5,589 nt of DNA from Alphaproteobacteria bacterium (GTDB taxonomy: Bacteria; Pseudomonadota; Alphaproteobacteria; Rickettsiales; Rickettsiaceae): the NCBI GenBank assembly GCA_030430995.1, contig JAUIKA010000073.1:1-5589 (forward strand). Direction: 5' to 3'. The translations under genes were made by a program, and so were the position numbers. Below, one piece after another: positions 1-5,017 of this stretch (position 1 is the first letter of the stretch; each line of letters begins with the position of its first letter). The notes under the pieces are model-generated. The model did no database searches. It saw only the letters and a list, made by a program, of their open reading frames with translations, and was not told the DNA's origin.

Positions 1-206
1 GACATAACTATTATTATTCTTACAAAGGATGTCATCATTATCAGAATAGCAGGCGCTATTGATATCACCCCTGTCAGGAGTATTATTTGAATTGTCCTTG
101 CTGTGAGTGAGCTATCATTAAAAGCTTTATTTATATCAGATAATTCAAAAGCTTGTGATACAAGTGGGAGGAGTACTAATGCTAGTGTTATTTTAAATAT
201 TCTCAT
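1..206 (-). CDS. fliP: FliP, flagellar type III export gate protein (N-terminal part, runs off left edge)
   Basis: FliP is an inner-membrane core subunit of the flagellar type III export gate, assembling with FliQ and FliR into the channel through which rod, hook and filament subunits leave the cell. Reading leftward from ATG at 206, the first 68 residues are visible. Residues 1-19 form a cleavable signal peptide (basic start MRIFK, hydrophobic core, SQA before the cut), a known peculiarity of FliP. After a short periplasmic stretch comes the family's first membrane block: TARTIQIILLTGVISIAPAI followed by LIMMTSFVRIIIVM, very close to the conserved FliP pattern (TIQ..LL..., APAI, MMTSF.RI). 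The start overlaps the end of fliO by 14 bases in another frame, the usual fliO-fliP coupling. There is no Shine-Dalgarno sequence, so translational coupling is likely. The rest of the gene lies outside the window, so its integrity cannot be judged. Confidence 0.93.
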   Translation of the reverse strand, partial: MRIFKITLALVLLPLVSQAFELSDINKAFNDSSLTARTIQIILLTGVISIAPAILIMMTSFVRIIIVM

Positions 207-453
207 ATTTATCTAGTAGAATGTTGTTGTTTTTGCCTAATAATATTAAATAGCCTTTATTCTTATGCCCAATAGATATAATGCGGTTGTTGCTATCTAA
301 GTATTTACTAGATTCTATCTTTATATCATCAGATGTAATGAATCCTTTTCCTATTATCTTAGGTGAATATTTTTTAATTAATAGCAAAATGCAATATAGC
401 ATAGCAGCCACGCCAAATAGAGCTGATATTGCTTTTATTATAAATATACTCAT
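193..453 (-). CDS. fliO: FliO-like flagellar export apparatus protein
   Basis: FliO is a small bitopic membrane protein that helps FliP assemble into the flagellar export gate. This 86-residue product has one membrane segment at about residues 4-26 and a basic KKYSPK stretch after it. A cytoplasmic domain follows with the FliO-type core at 50-83: KYLDSNNRIISIGHKNKGYL followed by ILLGKNNNILL. This matches the family pattern of a conserved 'LD...R', a beta-strand pair and a final 'LLG'. FliO is poorly conserved and the copy is short, so the call rests on this pattern together with its place directly before fliP, overlapping it by 14 bases. The preceding unknown gene ends 9 bases upstream, so the three genes form a tight operon. 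No Shine-Dalgarno sequence is visible before the ATG at 453. Confidence 0.8.
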   Translation of the reverse strand: MSIFIIKAISALFGVAAMLYCILLLIKKYSPKIIGKGFITSDDIKIESSKYLDSNNRIISIGHKNKGYLILLGKNNNILLDKYENI

Positions 454-462
454 CTATTTATT

Positions 463-660
463 TTACATGTTTTCATTATTATATATAGAAGAGGAGAGTT
501 TAGCTAGCAATACATATATTTCTATAGGAATAGTTCTGTTTAGCTCTATTAGCTCTATTAGCTTATTTATATCTGTTTTAGAGGAATAATGCTTGCCTGT
601 TTTTAATTCTAATGTTTTAATCATACTCAGTATTTCTGTAATATGTTTTTTATTGTTCAT
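463..660 (-). CDS. Small unknown protein, first gene of the fliO-fliP unit
   Basis: I do not recognise this 65-residue protein. It looks mostly helical, with no signal peptide or membrane segment. It is rich in Lys, Asn, Ile, Leu and Glu, and has a leucine/isoleucine/glutamate-rich centre (LIELIEL, about residues 35-41) encoded by a 9-base tandem repeat. Several things argue that it is real. The frame is closed by an in-frame TAG at 675-673, so ATG at 660 is the only ATG start. It ends 9 bases before fliO on the same strand. A good promoter (701-729) points at it with a leader of about 33 bases. By position it could be a flagellar accessory or switch-associated protein, but the sequence gives no direct support for that. 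It could also be a lineage-specific orphan or, less likely, a chance open frame in AT-rich DNA. Confidence 0.55.
   Translation of the reverse strand: MNNKKHITEILSMIKTLELKTGKHYSSKTDINKLIELIELNRTIPIEIYVLLAKLSSSIYNNENM
541..558. repeat. 9-base direct tandem repeat inside the small unknown gene
   Basis: The unit tagctctat occurs twice in a row, and a third, partial copy (tagct) begins at 559. Nine bases is three codons, so copy-number change would add or remove an Ile-Glu-Leu triplet without shifting frame. It encodes the LIELIEL stretch of the leftward 65-residue protein. Confidence 0.6.
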
Positions 661-679
661 AACATATAGGTTCTAATTT

Positions 680-1132
680 ATGCTTCTAAAGACATCTACC
701 ATTATAGCTACTTGTTGCTACATAGGCAAATTTAAGTTTTTTCCTGGCACTTTAGGTGCTGTATTAGGATGTATTTTATATTATGCTTTATCAGATTCTT
801 TATGCATCAATATATTAGTATTAGTAATTATGTCTGTAGTTGGATATATATCTACTAAGTTGTATATACAAGATCTAAGCGAAAAGGACCCAAAGGAAGT
901 TATTATAGATGAAGTAGTTGGGCAGCATTTGGCCTTATTAATTATAAATAGGTCTGATATTAAGTCGATATTGATCATTTTTATATTATTTAGATTTTTT
1001 GACATAGTAAAGCCTCTGGGTATTGGTTATATAGATAAATATTTTAAATCTGCCTATGGCGTGATGTTGGATGACGCAGTAGCGGGCCTTTATGCCGCGG
1101 CTGCATATGCGTTGATTATGATGACTGTATAA
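680..1132 (+). CDS. pgpA: Phosphatidylglycerophosphatase A
   Basis: PgpA dephosphorylates phosphatidylglycerophosphate to phosphatidylglycerol at the inner membrane, the last step in making this phospholipid and the precursor of cardiolipin. The 150-residue product is slightly shorter than usual (about 155-175). It carries the family blocks in order: GKFKFFPGTLGA (16-27), the acidic DPKEVIIDEVVGQ (70-82), FRFFDIVKPLGIGYIDK (104-120) and YGVMLDDAVAGLYA (126-139). The acidic residues in the second and fourth blocks are the likely metal-binding and catalytic positions. Hydrophobic segments at about 40-60, 85-107 and 132-150 fit a small membrane protein. The start at 680 is fixed by an in-frame TAA at 674-676, with a weak AGG (668-670) nine bases upstream. 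Its neighbour starts 19 bases away on the other strand. Tryptophans common in this family are all replaced here (see findings). Confidence 0.93.
   Translation: MLLKTSTIIATCCYIGKFKFFPGTLGAVLGCILYYALSDSLCINILVLVIMSVVGYISTKLYIQDLSEKDPKEVIIDEVVGQHLALLIINRSDIKSILIIFILFRFFDIVKPLGIGYIDKYFKSAYGVMLDDAVAGLYAAAAYALIMMTV
701..729 (-). promoter_or_regulatory. Sigma-70-type promoter for the unknown-fliO-fliP unit
   Basis: Read on the minus strand, a -35 box TTGCCT (729-724, four of six consensus bases) is followed by exactly 17 bases and then a perfect -10 box TATAAT (706-701). Transcription would start near 694, giving a leader of about 33 bases before the ATG at 660. The promoter sits within the first codons of the divergent pgpA gene (about residues 7-17), so its sequence is also constrained by coding. 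No other convincing promoter lies upstream of this gene set. It resembles a housekeeping promoter; I see no sigma-28 or sigma-54 pattern. This is a pattern match and has not been tested. Confidence 0.6.
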
Positions 1133-1194
1133 GAGAGTTTGGTCATAATAACCCAAGCTGCGTTTAAGGGTATGAAATGATATGCTTGTATGCT

Positions 1195-1221
1195 TATTTT
1201 TATAGATTTAATATAAAAATA
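1195..1221. terminator. AT-only hairpin, possible terminator for pgpA or secD
   Basis: tatttttata (1195-1204) and tataaaaata (1212-1221) form a perfect 10-base-pair stem around a 7-base loop, about 60 bases past the pgpA stop codon. The stem has no G-C pairs and no uninterrupted T run follows on either strand, so it is a weak candidate. Such palindromes also arise by chance in AT-rich DNA. Its place between convergent genes is the main reason to list it. Confidence 0.3.
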
Positions 1222-1287
1222 TAGGAATTGTTTTTATCGCAGGGTAGATTATTTTTGCATCAATTTTGCTAAAACTAAACTTTCGTG

Positions 1288-1316
1288 GTGAATTTTTGAG
1301 TCAATTGAAAATTCAC
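1288..1316. terminator. Perfect 9-bp hairpin between pgpA and secD
   Basis: gtgaatttt (1288-1296) pairs perfectly with aaaattcac (1308-1316) around an 11-base loop. It lies about 58 bases beyond the secD stop codon on the minus strand and contains three G-C pairs. No T tract follows the stem in either direction, so it is not a textbook intrinsic terminator. It could be a 3' end-stabilising stem or a protein-binding inverted repeat. Confidence 0.35.
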
Positions 1317-1374
1317 AATGAGTATAATTAACCTTGAGTTATAGAGAAGATAGTTGCCTTATCTGCAGTTGGGT

Positions 1375-2865
1375 CTATAACAATAATTTCCTTGGCTTAA
1401 CAATTTTTATATATGCATTTATTAGCATTCTTGATATTAAAATAGAAGAGAACATAGAAGCTACTATTCCTATACCTAATGTTATTGCGAATCCTCTTAT
1501 AGTACCTATTCCGAATATATATAACAATATCACTGCTGCTAAAGTAGTGATGTTAGAGTCAGCTATTGTGCCGAATGCATTTTTAAACCCTTGCTTGACG
1601 GCGAATGCAACAGATACTGGCCCTTTTAGTTCTTCTCTAATATTTTCATATATTAGAACATTGGCATCAACAGCCATTCCGATAGTTAGTATTATGCCAG
1701 CGATTCCAGGCAGGGTTAGGGTTGCTTGTAATAGGGAAAGGCTTGCGCATATGTAAGTTAGGGTTATTAGCATTGATATATTTGCTATTATTCCAAATGT
1801 GGCATAGCTCATCACCATAAATATCATTACAGCTATCATTGCTATTACTCCTGCTTTCTTTCCAGACTCTATAGAGTCCTTACCCAGGCTTGGTCCAACA
1901 GTTCTTTCTTCTATTATTTTTAGCGGAGCTGGCAGAGCCCCAGCTCTGAGCAATAGAGCAAGTTCATTTGCTTTCTCTATAGTGAATGATCCGGAAATGA
2001 TCCCCTTTCCTCCCAAAATCGGTTGATTTACAACGGGTGCGCTTAGCAGCTTATCATCTAATACAATTGCTATTGGTTTATAAACCTGCGCTTGAGATAA
2101 ACTTGCGAAAAGCTTTGTGCCAATATTATTAAATTCAAATGAAACTACAGGGTTGCCCTCATGTATTGTTGCTTGTGCATCTACAAGCATATCTCCTGAT
2201 ATAGAAGCTTTATTTTCTACTGCAATTGCTCCATATCCATCTTGGCTAGAAATAACTCTTGCCCCCCTTTCTCCTTGCTGCATCACCTTATAGAAGCCTA
2301 ATTTAGCAGTTGTACCTATAATTTCTTTTAGCTGACCTGGTGCAGATAATCCAGGCACTTGTAGCAGAATATATTTTTCTCCTTGTTTCTGCAGAGATGG
2401 CTCCTTCGTTCCATCTTCATCTATCCTCATTCTTATGATTTCAAGAGATTGTTCTAGAACTTTCTCTTTCATATCATTTATTTTTTCCTCAGTATAATAT
2501 ATATATACTTTATTACCATTATTGTTTATAGTTATTTCTGGTGAATGCAGCGCTTTTCTTACTTTTGCATAAGACTCTTCACTAGGAATTGTAATGGATA
2601 TTTTGTTATCCGATATATGTGCATTTTTATAATATAGCCTTTTATCCCTTAAAGATTTTTTTACAGAGGAAAGAAGTAAAGAGTTTTGATCTTTTATATA
2701 AGAGTCTAAATCTACTTCTAAAAGCAGATGAACGCCCCCCTGAAGGTCTAAACCTAATTTTAGTTTATTTTGAAGCAAGGGGCTATAGCCCAAGCTCCCT
2801 AGCGTATAGAAAATTGACAATATGCTAAGGGCTATAACTATTGATGCTCTAAAAAAAGAGGCCAT
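1375..2865 (-). CDS. secD: SecD, Sec translocon accessory subunit
   Basis: SecD works with SecF and YajC at the inner membrane to pull proteins through the SecYEG channel using the proton gradient. The 496-residue product is near the length usual in alphaproteobacteria. It has an N-terminal membrane helix (about 5-27), then the signature KLKLGLDLQGGVHLLLEVD (34-52). The large periplasmic P1 region follows, with PVVSFEFNNIGTKLF (239-253) and the SAPVVNQPILGG loop (275-286), then the linker LALLLRAGALPAPLKIIEE (302-320). Membrane segments 2-6 run from about 335 to 488. The helix-4 motif GMAVDANVLIYENIREEL (396-413) carries the Asp (400) implicated in proton movement, and DSNITTL (436-442) follows in the next segment pair. 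It begins 14 bases after yajC on the same strand and ends in TAG. secF does not follow; the next gene is the convergent pgpA. No Shine-Dalgarno sequence is seen. Confidence 0.97.
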   Translation of the reverse strand: MASFFRASIVIALSILSIFYTLGSLGYSPLLQNKLKLGLDLQGGVHLLLEVDLDSYIKDQNSLLLSSVKKSLRDKRLYYKNAHISDNKISITIPSEESYAKVRKALHSPEITINNNGNKVYIYYTEEKINDMKEKVLEQSLEIIRMRIDEDGTKEPSLQKQGEKYILLQVPGLSAPGQLKEIIGTTAKLGFYKVMQQGERGARVISSQDGYGAIAVENKASISGDMLVDAQATIHEGNPVVSFEFNNIGTKLFASLSQAQVYKPIAIVLDDKLLSAPVVNQPILGGKGIISGSFTIEKANELALLLRAGALPAPLKIIEERTVGPSLGKDSIESGKKAGVIAMIAVMIFMVMSYATFGIIANISMLITLTYICASLSLLQATLTLPGIAGIILTIGMAVDANVLIYENIREELKGPVSVAFAVKQGFKNAFGTIADSNITTLAAVILLYIFGIGTIRGFAITLGIGIVASMFSSILISRMLINAYIKIVKPRKLLL

Positions 2866-2879
2866 AATAAGTTGCTATA

Positions 2880-3245
2880 TTATTTTTTCTGGTTATCATT
2901 CTGCTGCGTTATAACATTTAAAACAGCATTTTTTAAAATTTCCATCTCAGTAGATTTGTCTATTTTTATTTTTACTGTACCTTTTTCAGTATTTAAGGAT
3001 GAAATGACGCCATAAATTCCTGCTGTAGTTACTACTTCTTGCCCTATTTTTAGATTATCTACTAATTGCTGTTGCTGCTTTCTCTTTTTATCTTGTGGGC
3101 GTATTATTAGAAAGTAAAATACTCCGAAAATTAGAATAATAGGAAGAAAGCTAGGCAAGCTAGACTGAATTTTTACTAACATGCTTTGATCTTGCTGTGC
3201 GTTGCCCTGTTCTACAACTATTTTTGTTTCTGTATTTTGTGACAT
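2880..3245 (-). CDS. yajC: YajC, Sec translocon accessory subunit
   Basis: YajC is a small single-span inner-membrane protein that associates with SecD and SecF. The 121-residue product shows the family layout. A hydrophilic, Gln-rich N-terminal tail (1-25) precedes one membrane helix (about 32-48), which ends in the hallmark FLIIRPQDKKRKQQQQ (45-60). The cytoplasmic domain has LKIGQEVVTTAGIYGVISSL (65-84) and a beta-rich end with KIKID and EILKNAVLNVI. The N-terminal extension before the membrane helix is somewhat longer than in many YajC proteins. The start ATG at 3245 is bounded by an in-frame stop just upstream (3254-3252). It is the first gene of a yajC-secD operon and is divergent from the XRE regulator, with which it shares a 162-base control region. 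There is no visible Shine-Dalgarno sequence. Confidence 0.95.
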   Translation of the reverse strand: MSQNTETKIVVEQGNAQQDQSMLVKIQSSLPSFLPIILIFGVFYFLIIRPQDKKRKQQQQLVDNLKIGQEVVTTAGIYGVISSLNTEKGTVKIKIDKSTEMEILKNAVLNVITQQNDNQKK

Positions 3246-3407
3246 AATTTTTTAATTTTTTGCATAATATGTAACATACTACGACTTTTTTTAGAAAAAA
3301 TCATGTTTTTTCTTTAAAAAATGCAAATCTAAAAAGTAATTCCTTTTGGTAATCGAGGTATTATGCTAGAATTTTGACCTGTAATATTTATTAAGAGCAG
3401 GATACAT
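3246..3407. promoter_or_regulatory. Divergent control region between yajC and the XRE regulator gene
   Basis: This 162-base spacer must hold the promoters for both the leftward yajC-secD and the rightward XRE-flgI units. It is dominated by A and T tracts. The word tattatgc appears once facing each gene (minus strand 3269-3262, plus strand 3359-3366); its first six bases match the -10 consensus at five positions, but no good -35 box pairs with either copy. Two palindromes lie between or beside them: TATGTAACATA (3268-3278) and an 8-base-pair stem agaaaaaa/ttttttct (3293-3313, five-base loop). These could be operators, perhaps for the adjacent XRE protein acting on its own promoter. That is inference from position and symmetry. 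Confidence 0.45.
3399..3402 (+). promoter_or_regulatory. Ribosome binding site of the XRE regulator gene
   Basis: AGGA ends five bases before the ATG at 3408. It is the clearest Shine-Dalgarno-like element in the window and supports that start codon; most other genes here have none. Confidence 0.55.
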
Positions 3408-3875
3408 ATGACTGAATCTAAAAAACTTAAGAGGAGCGTGAATTCTAAAATACATTATGTAGATACAATAGTAGGGCAAAGACTAGCACAAAAAAGGAAG
3501 CATCTTGGCATGAGTCAGCAAGATTTAGCTAGGGCAGCTGGAGTAAGTATTCAGCAAATACAAAAATATGAAAAATCTACCAATAGAATCACTAGTGGTA
3601 AGCTGTATGAATTTTCTAGAACATTAGACGTGCCTATAGATTATTTTTTCAGTGATTTTCTAGAATCAGAGCAGGTAATCTACGAAAATACACAAACACG
3701 CTTTGCAGAAGAGCAAAAAGATTATATTATAGATGATAGTGTTTTAGATTTGGATGATATAAAAGCTTTGATGACTTATTATAAACAAATAAAAGATAAA
3801 AATGTGAAGCAAAAATTGTTGGATCTAATGAAAGCTTTATGCGCTTCTAGCTTATCATCTTTCTATGGCGGGTAA
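3408..3875 (+). CDS. XRE/Cro-CI family transcriptional regulator
   Basis: This is a cytoplasmic DNA-binding protein of 155 residues. The helix-turn-helix domain spans about residues 19-81: VGQRLAQKRKHLGMSQQDLA, then RAAGVSIQQIQKYEKSTNRI, then LYEFSRTLDVPIDYFF. The GMSQ.DLA...GVS.QQIQKYE..TNRI pattern is typical of the widespread alphaproteobacterial XRE family that includes regulators in Rickettsiales. After an acidic linker (about 83-118) comes a helical tail, IKALMTYYKQIKDKNVKQKL followed by LDLMKAL, which also belongs to that family and may serve dimerisation. There is no metabolite-binding or peptidase domain. A Shine-Dalgarno-like AGGA supports the start. flgI follows after 14 bases on the same strand, so the two are probably co-transcribed. 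That suggests, without proving, a link to flagellar or cell-cycle-timed expression. Its targets cannot be read from the sequence. Confidence 0.9.
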   Translation: MTESKKLKRSVNSKIHYVDTIVGQRLAQKRKHLGMSQQDLARAAGVSIQQIQKYEKSTNRITSGKLYEFSRTLDVPIDYFFSDFLESEQVIYENTQTRFAEEQKDYIIDDSVLDLDDIKALMTYYKQIKDKNVKQKLLDLMKALCASSLSSFYGG

Positions 3876-3889
3876 ATGATTTATGAAAT

Positions 3890-4993
3890 ATGTATAACAG
3901 ATATAAGAATTTAATTTTAGCTATATTGCTATTGTATACTAATTGTAGTTTTGCTTATTATACAAGGATCAAGGATATAGGTACGATAGAAGGCGTTCGG
4001 GATAACGTACTTGTTGGAAGGGGGTTAGTTGTAGGTTTAAATAACACGGGTGATAACCTAAGGAACTCAGCGTTCACGCAAAGAGAGTTAGTAAACTTAT
4101 TGGAAAAGCTTGGAATTAATATACAAGGTGCAGACCTCAGAACAAGGAATTCAGCCGCTGTTATAGTAACCGCTACATTGCCGGCGTTTATGTCTCAAGG
4201 TGGTAGAATTGATGTTTCTGTGAGTGCTATAGGGGACTCTAAGAGTTTGGAAGGCGGTATGCTTGTTGCGACCCCGCTTTTAGGAGCTAATGATAAAGTA
4301 TATGCTGTAGCTCAGGGTAATATAGAGATTCCTGGTATAACATATATATCCCCTGATGTAAGAACCAAAACTTCTTCTGTTGCTACAAAAGGTGTTATAC
4401 ATGGAGGGGCTATAGTGGAAGCGGAGCTAGGGTTTGACCTATCACAGATGGATAGCTTAAAAATTTTATTACATAGCCCAGATTTCACTACTGCATGTGC
4501 TATTGCGGATTCCATTAATAATAATATTCCTGGCCAGATTGCCAGAGCTATTGACCCAGCAACTGTATCTTTTATTTTGCCTAAAACGCCAGATATAAAT
4601 GTTATTGAGTTGGTTTCAACTATAGAGCAGCTAACTGTTAAGCCTGACAATTTAGCTAAAATAGTTGTTAATAGCGACACGGGAACAATAGTTATGGGTG
4701 CTTCTGTGAAGATAAGGCCTGTAGCAGTAGCGCATGGTAACTTACTGATAGATATAGCAAATGGTATGGAGAAAAAACTGATTTTTACTTCAGAGAAGAA
4801 TCGGGACAATATCAACAAGGGTGTTGACCAGCTAAGAGGGAGCCATTTAAAGGAGCTAGAGAGTTCTGTTAGCTTGTCAGAATTAGTTGCTGGTTTAAAT
4901 GCTCTGGGTGTTTATCCTAAAGATATAATTACTATACTCAGAGATATACATTCAGTGGGTGCTTTGGATGCAAAAATAGTAGAGGTTAAGTAG
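3890..4993 (+). CDS. flgI: FlgI, flagellar P-ring protein
   Basis: FlgI is exported by Sec and polymerises in the periplasm, with FlgA as its usual chaperone, into the P-ring that surrounds the flagellar rod at the peptidoglycan layer. The 367-residue length is typical. A signal peptide covers residues 1-22 (basic start, hydrophobic core at 8-16, SFA before the cut). Mature family blocks follow in order: RIKDIGTIEGVRDNVLVGRG with LVVGLNNTGD (26-55), RIDVSVSAIGDSKSLEGGML followed by ATPLLGANDKVYAVAQG (106-143), NSDTGTIVMGASVKIRPVAV followed by AHGNLLIDI (261-289), and the C-terminal SLSELVAGLNALGVYPKDII followed by TILRDIHSVGALDAKI (328-363). No gap or frameshift is seen and all signature blocks are intact, so it appears functional. 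The upstream ATG at 3883 opens only a four-codon frame, which fixes the start at 3890. It sits between the XRE regulator and a pseudouridine synthase; neither flgA nor flgH is adjacent. Confidence 0.97.
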   Translation: MYNRYKNLILAILLLYTNCSFAYYTRIKDIGTIEGVRDNVLVGRGLVVGLNNTGDNLRNSAFTQRELVNLLEKLGINIQGADLRTRNSAAVIVTATLPAFMSQGGRIDVSVSAIGDSKSLEGGMLVATPLLGANDKVYAVAQGNIEIPGITYISPDVRTKTSSVATKGVIHGGAIVEAELGFDLSQMDSLKILLHSPDFTTACAIADSINNNIPGQIARAIDPATVSFILPKTPDINVIELVSTIEQLTVKPDNLAKIVVNSDTGTIVMGASVKIRPVAVAHGNLLIDIANGMEKKLIFTSEKNRDNINKGVDQLRGSHLKELESSVSLSELVAGLNALGVYPKDIITILRDIHSVGALDAKIVEVK

Positions 4994-5017
4994 AACTATT
5001 GCCTAGTTTCTTTAGAT

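Larger units (their letters stand above)
1133..1374. other. Spacer between convergent pgpA and secD
   Basis: This 242-base stretch separates the 3' ends of two genes that point at each other. I found no tRNA cloverleaf, no recognisable small RNA and no credible coding frame. It contains an 8-base tandem duplication (tatgcttg then tatgctta, 1181-1196) and two perfect hairpins, listed separately, that could stop or block converging transcription. Composition is AT-rich like the rest of the window. Confidence 0.6.

Noticed and set aside
281..589. Rightward open frame of about 100 codons opposite fliO and the small unknown gene
   Set aside because: It lies wholly antisense to the better-supported fliO, has no start signal and its product resembles no family; long shadow frames are common in AT-rich DNA.
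781..1005. Leftward frame opposite pgpA, with similar short frames at 2619-2828 and 5392-5589
   Set aside because: All are complements of well-supported conserved genes and show no independent evidence of coding.
1116..1151. Imperfect hairpin spanning the pgpA stop codon
   Set aside because: The 10-pair stem has a mismatch, a 16-base loop and no T run, and overlaps coding sequence; it is too weak to list as a terminator.
1328..1336. TTAACC word resembling a CtrA half-site
   Set aside because: A single half-site between two convergent 3' ends has no promoter to act on; such words are frequent in AT-rich DNA.
1133..1374. Possible tRNA or small RNA gene between pgpA and secD
   Set aside because: No acceptor and T-arm pattern, no known small RNA motif and no clear promoter were found.
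1334..1756. Rightward open frame of 140 codons opposite the 3' end of secD
   Set aside because: It is antisense to the conserved membrane segments of SecD; the frame stays open because of secD codon bias.
4312..4818. Leftward open frame of 168 codons inside flgI
   Set aside because: It is antisense to conserved FlgI blocks, with no promoter, start signal or recognisable product.
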